From: Scytonema tolypothrichoides VB-61278
Lineage (GTDB): Bacteria; Cyanobacteriota; Cyanobacteriia; Cyanobacteriales; Nostocaceae
Length of the DNA: 61,131 nucleotides
NCBI RefSeq assembly: GCF_000828085.3
Contig: NZ_JXCA02000024.1
Location: 96,790 to 157,920 of the forward strand
Direction: 5' to 3'
The notes below the pieces were generated by a model, which worked only from the letters and a program-made list of their open reading frames with translations, was not told the origin of the DNA and ran no database searches. Made by a program: the position numbers and the translations under genes. Of this stretch, positions 17,686 to 26,691 are shown one piece after another. Position 1 is the first letter of the stretch. Every line of letters begins with the position of its first letter.

Positions 17686-18609
17686 TTAAGAGGCTGGGGA
17701 GGAACCTAAATTCTCAGGCGAGTTGATGTTAATCGTGATTGCTGTACCTTTAAGTTCTCCTGCTGTGACGGTGTTGTATATGATGAACCCTCGATTTGGT
17801 TGGTTAAAAAGATACGCACGCTGAGAGGGTGGAATTTTCCCTTGCTTAACTAAAGAAATGAAAGATTCAAAATATCTCTGTATACTCTGACGGTTCCCCT
17901 GATTTGCCTTTGTATGATTATCAACCAGGAGCAAAAACAAGTCCACGGTGCGAGTGTCTTGCCCCTCAATGAGGTTGCTGTTATTCAAGAAAGAACTGGC
18001 TATCAGCTTTCCATTAACTTCTTGAACTTTAAAAAGGGTGTAATAAAAATCCTGTTTCTGGTTATCTCTGACGTAGCATACCCAAGAACCATCTAACTTC
18101 TGTGTAAAACCTTGCTGTGCCAGGTAAGAAAGCGGAGAACGATTTTGCTCACCTGTTGGTGGAGGTAGCAAATTATCTACTGCATCAAAAGAGCAAATCT
18201 TTTGGGCTGTTCCCGCCTGAGGAGCAGTAGGAGTTTTCTGGATTGTTCCCGGCTGGAGAGGAGTTGGAGTTTTCTGGATTGTTCCCGGCTGGAGAGGAGT
18301 CGGAGTTTTTTGGATTGTTCCCGGCTGGAGAGGAGTCGGAGTTTTCTGGATTGTTCCCGGCTGGAGAGGAGTCGGAGTTTTCTGGATTGTTCCCGGCTGG
18401 GGAGAAGTTGGAGTTTTCTGGATTATTCCCGGCTGGGGAGAAGTGGGAGTTTTCTGAGTTGTTCCCGGCTGGGGAGAAGTTGGAGCTTTTTGCATTGTTC
18501 CCGGTTGGAGAATAGTAGGACTCTCCTGCGCTACTGCAAAGCAAGATACAGCAGCATATGTAGGGATCAAAACAGCGAATGCGCCAAGCAAACGAACAAT
18601 GATATTCAT
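17686..18609 (-). CDS. Exported protein with 12-residue Pro-rich tandem repeats
   Basis: From the ATG at 18609 the product has 307 aa: signal peptide (MNIIVRLLGAFAVLIPTYAA, then FAVAQ), about eight tandem copies of PGTIQKTPTPLQ and variants (about residues 33-130), then a globular domain of about 175 aa (starting CSFDAVDNLLPPP; containing GSWVCYVRDNQ and LFKVQEVNGKLIASSF). The C-terminal domain is not recognised. The repeat region looks like an extended cell-wall or periplasm-spanning linker. It lies downstream of an AT-rich promoter region and in the same orientation as the PEP-CTERM-like gene. Confidence 0.7.
   Translation of the reverse strand: MNIIVRLLGAFAVLIPTYAAVSCFAVAQESPTILQPGTMQKAPTSPQPGTTQKTPTSPQPGIIQKTPTSPQPGTIQKTPTPLQPGTIQKTPTPLQPGTIQKTPTPLQPGTIQKTPTPLQPGTIQKTPTAPQAGTAQKICSFDAVDNLLPPPTGEQNRSPLSYLAQQGFTQKLDGSWVCYVRDNQKQDFYYTLFKVQEVNGKLIASSFLNNSNLIEGQDTRTVDLFLLLVDNHTKANQGNRQSIQRYFESFISLVKQGKIPPSQRAYLFNQPNRGFIIYNTVTAGELKGTAITININSPENLGSSPAS
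18222..18509. repeat. 36-bp in-gene tandem repeat, about 8 copies
   Basis: Units of 36 bases built on GTTCCCGGCTGGAGAGGAGT plus TTTTCTGGATT repeat head to tail within the exported-protein gene. The copies near 18235-18395 are almost identical and the outer copies differ more, which suggests recent expansion from the middle. Each unit encodes 12 residues, so copy number can change without loss of frame. Confidence 0.85.
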
Positions 18610-20079
18610 AAAGTGTTGGCGAGTGATTAGCAATGGATACCGTTAGCTAAGTTAATAAATACCCATACTCAATGGGTCAGCAACGAAGGTGCTTCAATGG
18701 TGGAACATTAATGTACGTTCAACTCAAAACTTTGATCAAGAGGGTGTTTTAGCAACTAACAATGTCTGCCAAATATTCAGCTAAGTGTAAGCAAAATTAC
18801 ACTACTTGAATCAAAGTTCTAGCCTATTAGAAAGGTAATCAGTTAGTTTTGTTTCAGGAAAAGTACGTACTAGACAAACTTTTGTCTAGTACATACTTTC
18901 TTCTTGTGTAGCTAGTTAAATCTCGAATAGACATAGTAATATATACTACTGGAGCCATAAAGATACTATCCTTCATGAAGATATATGGAAGGTACTGCCT
19001 TGGGTAAAGTCATACCTCTAGCTAAGTAATTTCAGCCCCCAATGTTGTTAAATGTTGATTAGTTAACTGTTGGACACGAATGTTGGCTATTGAAGGCTTA
19101 CACGACTAGCGTCGGGGAGCCATATCCCCTTGTGGTATTGGGGAAAGTCGGCCCGCCACTAGAATTCAAAATTCAAATTTCAAAATTGATTTTGGAATTG
19201 TGAATGATGAATTTTGAATTGAAGCCCCATTCCCTTGTAGGTGCGGCGCTTCACCCCCCAATTTCCTGTGATGTCATTAACTAGGAACACAAACAAAATA
19301 ATTTATACCAACAATGATGCACCGTTGATTTTTATTTTAAAAAAGCCAGAATTGTTATATTGTGCGATCGCTAGTTAGAAAAGTCAATCATCAGAGTAGT
19401 GTTGTTTGTTTATTGTTGTAAGAGTTTTCTGTAGCTATACAAATTTAAAATCAGACAACATAAGTTGAGTAAGTTTTATGATATTATTATCCGATCATAT
19501 AATTAACAAATTATGATCAATAGCTAAATTATGAGGCGAAAATTAAGTATTCAAAGGCACAACATGACATGACGTTATGGAGTCGCACTAAAGCATCCTA
19601 AAAATTTAAACTTTCTTTACAAACAGCTTATAGAATTCATGAAAGCTTGATGAAACTAAAACTCATCTGGATGGCTCTACTTCTTTGTTCTATCGTTTCA
19701 AATGTCAGGATTCCTGGTCTTTTTTATACGCTTGTTCTTCCAAATCAAACAATTATTTAGCTAGTTGCTGACGTTTTGCCTGATCATATTCAGCCTGCAG
19801 CATAATTTTTTACTCAAAAATGACATTTTTCTCTGTATTCATAGTGGTGTTTTGACGACTAGTGGTCTGTCTGATTAATTTTAATGGTTTGTCTTGACGT
19901 TGCATGCAAAATCTCTACAAGATTTCTAGAATTTCAAAACCCCTCACAATTAATGACATAAACCACTATAAATCTATTTACTCAGCAACTAACTGCATAT
20001 GTTTGCTGACCTGCAACCTATAACTATATTACAGGGTGCCATTCACGGCTTTAGCCCTGCAGGTATAGCTCTTTGCATA
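18610..20079. other. 1.5-kb intergenic region
   Basis: No gene that can be supported. Contents: a strong hairpin at 18861-18898, a palindromic plus heptamer-repeat block at about 19095-19230, and a possible decayed minus-strand frame near 19690-19825 (MLQAEYDQAKRQQLAK, an in-frame stop, then LFDLEEQAYKKDQES). A 36-codon ORF at 19649 begins like a signal peptide (MKLKLIWMALLLCSIVSN) but ends at once. A noncoding RNA ending at the terminator at 20080 is possible but unproven. Confidence 0.45.
18861..18898. other. Long hairpin in the intergenic region
   Basis: GTACTAGACAA (18867-18877) pairs with TTGTCTAGTAC (18882-18892) across a 4-base loop, and the stem extends outward with AAGTA/TACTT after one mismatch. 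It lies upstream of the repeat-protein gene. It could be a terminator or an operator; the trailing T-rich stretch is interrupted. Confidence 0.5.
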
Positions 20080-20112
20080 AAGCTACAGGCTTGTAACCTG
20101 TAGCTTTTTTTT
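20080..20112 (+). terminator. Intrinsic terminator, plus strand
   Basis: AAGCTACAGG (20080-20089) pairs with CCTGTAGCTT (20097-20106) around a 7-base loop, followed directly by a run of T. Its T-run touches the stop codon of the convergent glcF gene, so it ends plus-strand transcription before glcF. There is no clear plus-strand gene upstream. Confidence 0.75.
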
Positions 20113-21466
20113 AAACTTCCAACTTCACACCCCTGATTGAATAATCCAACAACTCCATCGGGTGCATGATAGAAATCTGTTTACCCTGCAACTGCAAATG
20201 CTTGCGAATTTGCAAACTACAACCCGGATTAGCAGAAGTGATTAAATCAGCACCAGTATTCAGCAAATTCTGAACTTTTTGTCTACCCAACTCCTCAGCC
20301 ACCTCTGGTTGCAGTAGATTGTATATCCCCGCACTACCACAACATATAGCCGCATCAACTGGTTCGCGCAACTTCACGCCTGGAATTTCCCGCAATAACT
20401 GACGTGGTTGCAAGCTAATCTTTTGTCCGTGCAACAAATGACATGCATCTTGATAAACCAAACTCAAGGGTTGATTTGCAAGCGGTGATAATTTTGCTGT
20501 TAAACCAACACTAACCAAAAACTCTTGGGCATCTCTAACCTTCGCTGCGAATTCCTTGGCTCTTTCGCGATATTCTGGATCATCTTCTAAAATATGACCG
20601 TATTCTTTTAACGTATGACCGCAACCAGCAGCATTGATAATCACAAAATCTACACCAGTATTTGCAAAACTATCAATCATCTGCCTTGCTAAAGCTTTGG
20701 CTTGTTCTGTTTGTCCTTGATGTTCAGGAAGCGCTGCACAACATCCTTGAGTTTTAGGAATCACAACTTCACAGCCATTCGCCGTTAAAACCCGCACAGT
20801 CGCTTCATTGACTGGCGAGAAAAATAATCTTTGCACACATCCCAAAATCACCCCAACTCGATAACGTTTCTTACCCTGTGCTGGAATAATATCTGGCAAA
20901 TTATCTTGAAAAGATTTCAAAGTAACTTCTGGCAGAATTGATTCCATCGCTGCTAAGCGAGGAGACAAAATCTTCAACAACTGAGTTCCACGCACCAATT
21001 TCTGCAAACCCAACTTTTGATAAAAAAACAATGGAACCAGCAGAACCCTTAAAACATCAGGATTAGGAAACAAAGAAAATATCAGTTGACGAAACAACTT
21101 ATCTGGCAAACTACGCGGATAATTCCGTTCAACTTGGTGACGAGTTGCAGAAATCAACTTGTCATATTGCACACCAGAAGGACAAGTCGTCACACAAGCA
21201 AGACACCCCAAACAACTATCAAAATGTTCTACTGTTGCTTTATTGAGCGGAATCTCACCCTCATTAATCCCATCCATAAGATAGATGCGTCCTCGTGGAG
21301 AATCCATCTCCTTACCAAGCACCCGATAGCTAGGACAAGTCGAGAGACAAAACCCACAATGAACACAACTATCAATCAACTTTGGATTTGGCGGATGATT
21401 TCCATCAAAACCAGTCAAATTCTCCAAACTAGCCTTCTTACTCTCAGAACCTTCAAAAACTTGCAT
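20111..21466 (-). CDS. glcF: Glycolate oxidase iron-sulfur subunit
   Basis: A 451-aa protein with two N-terminal 4Fe-4S motifs, CVHCGFCLSTCPSY (about residues 34-47) and CLGCLACVTTCPSG (about 84-97), followed by two Cys-rich CCG-type domains (GCCAALPEHQGQ near 240; CCGSAGIYN near 375), the layout of GlcF. GlcF passes electrons from glycolate oxidation in the photorespiratory pathway to the membrane. It lies about 100 bp downstream of the glcE-like gene in the same orientation. The catalytic subunit GlcD is not in the window. Confidence 0.93.
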   Translation of the reverse strand: MQVFEGSESKKASLENLTGFDGNHPPNPKLIDSCVHCGFCLSTCPSYRVLGKEMDSPRGRIYLMDGINEGEIPLNKATVEHFDSCLGCLACVTTCPSGVQYDKLISATRHQVERNYPRSLPDKLFRQLIFSLFPNPDVLRVLLVPLFFYQKLGLQKLVRGTQLLKILSPRLAAMESILPEVTLKSFQDNLPDIIPAQGKKRYRVGVILGCVQRLFFSPVNEATVRVLTANGCEVVIPKTQGCCAALPEHQGQTEQAKALARQMIDSFANTGVDFVIINAAGCGHTLKEYGHILEDDPEYRERAKEFAAKVRDAQEFLVSVGLTAKLSPLANQPLSLVYQDACHLLHGQKISLQPRQLLREIPGVKLREPVDAAICCGSAGIYNLLQPEVAEELGRQKVQNLLNTGADLITSANPGCSLQIRKHLQLQGKQISIMHPMELLDYSIRGVKLEV

Positions 21467-21570
21467 ATTATCTCTTCCTCTCCCCTCTCTTCCTCTGCGT
21501 TCTTGGCACGGCAGGTGCTACAACGGGGGGAACCCCCGCAACGCACTGCCTCGCCTTGGCGGTTCGTTTC

Positions 21571-22890
21571 TTAAATCCCACCCACAAAACGACCCGGACT
21601 TAAAATATTTTCCTTATCAAACTGCTCTTTTATCAGACGCATTAACTGCACAGCATTACCAGTGTAGCCCCACACATCCAACTGTTGCTTAACCTTCACC
21701 GGTGCTGACAAAATCGTAAGAAAACCGCCATTGGTTTGACAAAGATTTCGTATCCCCAACACCTGATCAATCTTGTTGTCACCCTCAAACCGCAACACCC
21801 CCAAACCGCTAGCGATGTGAATCCAACCCATATCTACTTGAGTCAAAACATTAACAGCAGACGTAGGCAACACTCCCATTTTGCAACTTATTACCGACTC
21901 ACTGGCAGAAGAATGCATTTGTTCTCGCAATATGCGCCATAAATCAGCTTCATCCGCCCCTGAATATATCGTTCCTTTTAACCCAAGTTGTTCCCCGACT
22001 TCCAAAAGTCGGTTTGACTGTTCCTTCACACTCTCAGCTATACTTTGGAAGCGCGCGATTAATCCCAATCCTTGTCCTAACTCCAAGCTAGACACCAGTT
22101 GTGTTGATAGCAAATCAGCTTGAGTTGGTGTCAACGCAGAACCTCTGAGTACATTCGCAGCACCAGAGATAGCCTTTGCATCACCAGTCAGCACCACCGT
22201 TCCCGATATCTCCTGCATAGGATAAACGCGAAACGTGACTTGACTAATAAGCCCTAATGTGCCATACGACCCAGTAAACAACTTCATCAAGTCGTATCCA
22301 GCAACATTTTTTACCACTCTCCCGCCAGCTTTGGCTATTTGTCCATCAGCACGTACAAAGGTGATTCCCAAGAGTTGATCCCTGACACTACCATAGCGTT
22401 GCCGTAGGGAACCTGTATCAGCAGTTGCAACAATACCGCCAATGGTTGCTGTATCTTGTGTTATGGGGTCAAGAGCGAGAAATTGCCCACATTTTGCCAA
22501 TATTTCTTGGAGATGAGAAAATTTCATTCCCGCTTCGACTGTCACCGTTAAATCACCAACGGCGTGTTCAATGAGTTGGTTGAGGCGTTCTGTGCTGACT
22601 ACGACGTCAACATTTTTGACTAATCCGCCCCAGTTCAGTTTACTACCACTACCGCATGGCAAAACGCGCCACTTGTTGCGATGTGCTTCTGCGATGACTT
22701 GCGCTAGCTGTTCTGTGGTGTGAGGATAGACGATACAACCGGGAGGAGTTGGGGAAGCGTTGACGCGAAGCGGCTTCTCGTCAGAGATCGCCTGTAATAT
22801 CGATTTTTGCTGACTGACTGGTACATCTTCCCAACAGACAGTATTTTCTGTGCCGACAATAGATGCAAAACAAGAGGCTAGCGCTTTCAT
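21571..22890 (-). CDS. glcE: Glycolate oxidase FAD-binding subunit
   Basis: A 439-aa FAD-binding (PCMH/VAO-type) protein: QLAQVIAEAHRNKWRVLPCG with GSGSKLNWGG (about residues 75-92) and ATIGGIVATADTGSLRQRYG (about 150-170) form the FAD site, and GRVVKNVAGYDLMKLFTGS (about 190-208) is typical of the GlcD/GlcE family. The shorter length and linkage to glcF point to GlcE rather than GlcD. It is first in a two-gene unit glcE-glcF; the gap of about 100 bp contains a GC-rich repeat. Confidence 0.9.
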   Translation of the reverse strand: MKALASCFASIVGTENTVCWEDVPVSQQKSILQAISDEKPLRVNASPTPPGCIVYPHTTEQLAQVIAEAHRNKWRVLPCGSGSKLNWGGLVKNVDVVVSTERLNQLIEHAVGDLTVTVEAGMKFSHLQEILAKCGQFLALDPITQDTATIGGIVATADTGSLRQRYGSVRDQLLGITFVRADGQIAKAGGRVVKNVAGYDLMKLFTGSYGTLGLISQVTFRVYPMQEISGTVVLTGDAKAISGAANVLRGSALTPTQADLLSTQLVSSLELGQGLGLIARFQSIAESVKEQSNRLLEVGEQLGLKGTIYSGADEADLWRILREQMHSSASESVISCKMGVLPTSAVNVLTQVDMGWIHIASGLGVLRFEGDNKIDQVLGIRNLCQTNGGFLTILSAPVKVKQQLDVWGYTGNAVQLMRLIKEQFDKENILSPGRFVGGI

Positions 22891-23089
22891 TTGTTTGTTT
22901 TAGACTCTCTATATATCAATACGGTTCATGAAAGAATCACATTTTTATTAGCTTTGGTGAAAGCCTTGCTGCATAACGCATTGGTGATTTAATTGAGTCA
23001 GTGCTACTTATTAAGATTGTTCTCGCTATTAGAGCAATATTGCGCTACAGTCGGTAAACAACCATAACTTCTCAGTCTACAGTTTAACG

Positions 23090-23215
23090 ATGTCTCAAGA
23101 CAACTCTTGTTAAAATCTCAGAGGTCGTTCTTTTAAAAGTCAAAACCTTGTATGGACAAACTTTAGCTATGTAGATATTCGAGGGACGGATTTTAGGGGT
23201 GCGAATCTGAACTAA
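23090..23215 (+). pseudogene. Pentapeptide-repeat protein remnant
   Basis: One frame from the ATG at 23090 reads MSQDNSC, a TAA stop at 23111-23113, then without change of frame NLRGRSFKSQNL, VWTNFSYVDIRGTDFRGANL and a stop at 23213. The A(D/N)LxxxxF spacing is that of pentapeptide repeats. It has an in-frame stop and only a few repeats, so it is read as a decayed gene start. It sits immediately before the FAD monooxygenase. Confidence 0.7.
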
Positions 23216-23230
23216 GACTAGGAGGTAAAA

Positions 23231-24565
23231 ATGGTCAAACGAGTTGTAATAGTGGGTGCAGGTCCGAGTGGAGTTCTTCTAGCTCACTATTTGCTACGAC
23301 GCGATGAGCGCTATGACGTTGAAATCTATGAGCGTCGCAGTGACCCACAAACAGTTCCATTTTCCTCCGCTAGAACCTTTCCTCTTGTCCTCAATCAACG
23401 GGGAATGACGGCACTGAGCAAAGTTGAAGGAATTCTCGCAGCCGTTAAGGCAGTAAGCTTAGAAAGCACTGGCTCACTCAATCACCAAAAAAAAGGCAAA
23501 ACGCAGTTTCTTCCAAAGCAAAAACCTATTCTGATTCTGGATCGTAGGCGATTGGTGGTCACACTGTTAAAAATGTTGACTCGACAGTATAGTAGCGATC
23601 GCGCCTTGCGCGGCTCCCCTTGGGAGCATCGCCTCAAAATTCATTTTAACCATCAATGTAAGCACATTGATTTTGAAGCAAAAACAGTCACCTTTGAAAA
23701 TGCAGCAGTCAATTCTCCAGGAGAAGTTACTGTTAATTATGACTTATTAATTGGTGCAGATGGAGCGCGATCGCGAGTTAGAGAGCAATTTCTCTCAACC
23801 AACCAATTTGAGTTAGAAACAAAATACGTTCCCTCTGCTTACAAACCCATTTTTCTGCCTGCTGAGAATGTAACATCCTTGAAAGCAGGTTATATCCATA
23901 CTTGGAGAGGAAGCGATGGGATTTCAGCAATCTTGGTGCATGATGTAGATGGCTTGATGAGTGGGACTGTTAACTTTCCTCGCGAGAACAACCCCATCGT
24001 CAATTTTTCTACAAAAGAACAAGTATGGCAATTCTTTCGCGAGCACTTTCCAGAAATTGCTGAGCTTTTACCAGAATCGGAAGTCGAAGCATTTCTCAAT
24101 CGTCCCATCTCAACAATTTTGACGATTCGTTGTAATCGCTACCATCATGGTGATAGCGTTTTACTGATTGGCGATGCGGCTCATGCTACCTCTCCTTCTT
24201 TAGGTCAAGGCTGTAATGCTGCCTTTGAAGATGTTGCTTTCTTTGATAAGTTATTAGATGAATATTCTAATAATATTGCAGAGGCACTCAAGCAATTTAC
24301 CCTACGTCGAAAGCCAGATGCTCATGCACTAGTCGAGCTAAGCGACTATGCCTTTCCGTTATCAGGTAAATTGCTGTTTTTAGAGTTCTTTATCAGACTG
24401 CGAACTGCTCAATTTATGCATCAACTCTTTCCCAGATACTTTTCCCCCTCATTGTTCCAACTTCTCTCTGAAACAACCGTTCCCTATTCAGAAATTTTGA
24501 ATTCACACAAAGGTTGGATTTCTAGAGTCAAACAGGCAAATGAAAAGTTATTGGAAAGACAATAA
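23231..24565 (+). CDS. FAD-dependent monooxygenase (kynurenine 3-monooxygenase-like)
   Basis: A 444-aa class A flavoprotein monooxygenase. The N-terminal VVIVGAGPSGVLLAHYLLRR is the GxGxxG FAD-binding motif, YDLLIGADGARSRVR (about residues 170-185) is the DG motif, and SVLLIGDAAHATSPSLGQGCN (about 310-330, second FAD motif GDAAH) is fully conserved. Such enzymes hydroxylate aromatic or related substrates using NAD(P)H and O2; overall pattern is closest to kynurenine monooxygenase-type proteins, but the substrate is not established. AGGAGGT six bases before the ATG is a strong ribosome binding site. A 38-bp dispersed repeat is inserted in frame near residues 122-134. Confidence 0.9.
   Translation: MVKRVVIVGAGPSGVLLAHYLLRRDERYDVEIYERRSDPQTVPFSSARTFPLVLNQRGMTALSKVEGILAAVKAVSLESTGSLNHQKKGKTQFLPKQKPILILDRRRLVVTLLKMLTRQYSSDRALRGSPWEHRLKIHFNHQCKHIDFEAKTVTFENAAVNSPGEVTVNYDLLIGADGARSRVREQFLSTNQFELETKYVPSAYKPIFLPAENVTSLKAGYIHTWRGSDGISAILVHDVDGLMSGTVNFPRENNPIVNFSTKEQVWQFFREHFPEIAELLPESEVEAFLNRPISTILTIRCNRYHHGDSVLLIGDAAHATSPSLGQGCNAAFEDVAFFDKLLDEYSNNIAEALKQFTLRRKPDAHALVELSDYAFPLSGKLLFLEFFIRLRTAQFMHQLFPRYFSPSLFQLLSETTVPYSEILNSHKGWISRVKQANEKLLERQ
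23595..23632. repeat. 38-bp HIP1-bearing element inside a gene
   Basis: Starts with GCGATCGC and ends GGGAGCATCGC, with an internal dyad GGCTCCCC...TGGGAGC. It is in frame in the FAD monooxygenase, adding SDRALRGSPWEHRL-type residues. A 38-bp relative lies at 42634-42671 inside the LysR gene. Confidence 0.7.
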
Positions 24566-25304
24566 TGACCGCTTAATCTTAGCCTGATCGCACCCTTAAT
24601 GTTCATACTCTTGTAAAAGCGATGTCTGGCGACAAGAAGCAGAGTTTCTACGCATTCTGAGCAACTGTCTCAAATCAGCGTAAGCCTCTGGCTTAACGCT
24701 ACGCGTATCGCATCCTAAGTCTAACTATAATTAACAGTACAAAGAATCTGGAGGTAAGAACGATGCAATATCAGGTATTTGTTATTTCCCGATACTCCAG
24801 TAATTTTTGATGTATGGGAAAATTTGGTAACTAAGTATCAAGTTATGGGTAAACAGGCACACGATACGCGGTTAGTTGCTGCCATGATTGCTCACCAAAT
24901 GACACATCTGTTGACGTTTAATACGGCTGACTTTAAGCGGTTTTCCGAAATCACTGCTGTAGATCCAAGAACAATCGTAGCACCACTATCATTAGTGATC
25001 ATTATCGCTTCATGCGATCGCCTCTGGCGGGCACTCTGTGCCAATGCCCGAAGGGCACGCTACGCGAACGCACTCTCAGCAACTGTGTCCAATCAGCAAT
25101 GTCTGGAGACAAGAAGCAGAGCTTCTACGCACTGGGGTGAATTTAGGCGATAAGCCGGAAGCTTGACGCTACGCGTATCGCTTTTGGATATTTTAATGCA
25201 ATCTACAGTTTCAGCGTTGCGGACATTTGTATTTTGTGGGTCGGTAACAACTACCAACAGACTTAGCATAGAATAGCCTTAAAACTAAAAGTCAATTAAT
25301 TTCA
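24566..25304. other. Intergenic region with duplicated repeats and gene remnants
   Basis: Besides the PIN remnant, it carries two copies of a repeat unit beginning near ATGTCTGG(C/A)GACAAGAAGC and ending ACGCTACGCGTATCGC (about 24620-24715 and 25090-25184). No intact gene. Confidence 0.55.
24763..24985 (+). pseudogene. PIN-domain toxin, truncated and frameshifted
   Basis: A ribosome binding site GGAGG precedes ATG CAA TAT CAG at 24763, but that frame stops after about 15 codons. A shifted frame reads LFPDTPVIFDVWENLV, then AHDTRLVAAMIAHQMTHLLT and FNTADFKRF, which is the C-terminal half of a PIN ribonuclease with HD(T)RLVAAM and LTFNxADF motifs. The N-terminal half with the first catalytic Asp is missing. 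The open frame runs on to 25153 through repeat DNA. Confidence 0.75.
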
Positions 25305-25600
25305 ATGGCTAAGGCAATTCCGGCAATTTACGAAAATGGAGTGTTGCGTCCCTTGGCTCCAGTAAATTTTTCTGAGCGCCAAACTGTTTGGCTATAAGTG
25401 TTACCCGAACAAACCACGACTGAACTTCTGCCTTTGCTTGAACCTCTGTATGAGTCTGGTTTACTTACGCCTCCAACTTCCTCTGATGCTCCCCCGATTT
25501 CTGACGCTGATTTGGTAGCAATAGTACAGTTCTCACCGCTGACGAACGCTTGCTAGCAGTTGCTCAAACCGAAAAACTTATCACGGCGATGTCTACAACG
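25305..25600 (+). pseudogene. DUF104-type antitoxin with a nonsense mutation
   Basis: The ATG at 25305 begins MAKAIPAIYENGVLRPLAPV, the characteristic start of AF2212/DUF104 antitoxins. After 30 codons a TAA (25395-25397) interrupts, but the same frame continues VLPEQTTTELLPLLEPLYES and GLLTPPTSSDAPPIS. Family members commonly have a Gln at this position, so CAA to TAA is likely. A further frame change follows near 25530 (ADERLLAVAQTEKLI-like sequence in another frame). The gene is dead or encodes only a 30-residue peptide. Confidence 0.75.
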
Positions 25601-25624
25601 GGCTACGCCTACGCCAGTCCAATA

Positions 25625-25930
25625 TCAATCGAACTGAGAAATCACAACCTCTTGATCAGGAAAACGCGCTATGATTGTCAGACTTCCGCCAAGAGATTTA
25701 ATGTATCGAGAGAGCGTGGATATTTGAATATCATCCTGATGCTCAATTTTTGAAAGTGCCGATTGTACCACTCCCATATTCTTTGCTACATTGCTTTGTG
25801 TATGTCCAAGAGACTCTCGAAGCTCAGAAAGTGTCAATTTGAGCAATGCAAGGTTTGCTTGCATCTCACTTTCTGCTTGTTGTTCAGGAGTCATTTTTTT
25901 GCGAAGTTCATCAAATGGCTTCGTCTTCAT
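25625..25930 (-). CDS. XRE-family antitoxin (HigA-like)
   Basis: A 101-aa protein with a helix-turn-helix of the Cro/CI type at about residues 35-75 (LSELRESLGHTQSNVAKNMG, then VVQSALSKIEHQDD). The start overlaps the end of the upstream toxin gene by 4 bp, so the order is toxin first, antitoxin second, typical of HigBA modules. It would bind and block the RelE-like toxin and repress the operon. Confidence 0.88.
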   Translation of the reverse strand: MKTKPFDELRKKMTPEQQAESEMQANLALLKLTLSELRESLGHTQSNVAKNMGVVQSALSKIEHQDDIQISTLSRYIKSLGGSLTIIARFPDQEVVISQFD

Positions 25931-26286
25931 AGGAATCCTTCTGTTTTTAAGTCTTCTAAATGTTCGTCATACAACGTATCTGATGAAGGCACATTCTCCT
26001 CGTACCAGCGATCATCTCCTCCTTTATTTCCTCCAAGAAGAAGAATGGCGACTCTCCTGGGATCAAATGCATAGAGTATTCGGTAAGGTTCTCCTCTGTG
26101 CTGTACCCTCAACTCTCTCATGTGGGAATGACGCGAACCGTTTATTTTTGAACTGTAGGGAAAAGGAAGTTCCGGTCTCCGCGCCTCAAGTAGTCGCACT
26201 ACTGTATCGATCGCAACTTGGGTACTTTCGTCTAACTCAACCCACCACATTTCAAACTCGTTTGTAAATTCTACCTCCCAGGTCAT
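25927..26286 (-). CDS. RelE/HigB-like toxin (phage Gp49-like family)
   Basis: A 119-aa protein with the RelE-fold pattern of Gp49/HigB-type toxins: WEVEFTNEFEMWWVEL at the N-terminus, RPELPFPYSSKINGSRHSHM (about residues 37-56), MRELRVQHRGEPYRILYAFD (about 56-75) and AILLLGGNKGGDDRWYEENV (about 80-100). Such toxins cleave mRNA on the ribosome. It is translationally coupled to the XRE antitoxin. Both genes look intact, the only complete pair in this cluster of decayed toxin-antitoxin genes. Confidence 0.88.
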   Translation of the reverse strand: MTWEVEFTNEFEMWWVELDESTQVAIDTVVRLLEARRPELPFPYSSKINGSRHSHMRELRVQHRGEPYRILYAFDPRRVAILLLGGNKGGDDRWYEENVPSSDTLYDEHLEDLKTEGFL

Positions 26287-26691
26287 TGTTACTTACACAT
26301 AATTTTAATGAAAATATCACCTTTAACTCATATTATGACCGTATCTGTGCAGAGGCAAGTAAAGAAAGAATATTCTTAAACTTGGCGATGTCTACGACGG
26401 GCTACGCCTACGCACTTTTGATGATGGGGTTATGTGGGCGATTGTTCTCGTTTATTTACGAAAGCCTTAAGTTGAAATTAACTTGCTAAAGTTGCCTGGT
26501 GTAAATAAGAGAAAGCACGCAAACTATAAATACCTAACCGGGGTAAAAGTAGCGAATATCTTCATAACACACACAATCTGAATATTTGTGGTTTGGGAGA
26601 AAACAAGTTTAACATCAACAAAGACATCGTATATATTGTTTTTTCTGCCCCAACTTTAAATGATAAACCTGATTGATAAAACGAATAATTT
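26287..26691. other. Intergenic region with direct repeat A
   Basis: Holds the first copy (26385-26525) of a direct repeat whose second copy is at 28847-28988, and then an AT-rich promoter-like stretch before the gene at 26692. No gene is supported. Confidence 0.5.
26385..26525 (+). repeat. Direct repeat, copy A
   Basis: Roughly 140 bp, about nine-tenths identical by eye to 28847-28988. Shared landmarks are GCGATGTCTACGA, TTTATTTACGAAAGCC, AGTTGAAATTAACTTGC and GTTGCCTGGTGTAA. The pair brackets the genes at 26692-28654. Confidence 0.8.

Noticed and set aside
18222-18509. 36-bp periodic repeat considered as CRISPR
   Set aside because: Repeats are head to tail without spacers and lie within an open reading frame.
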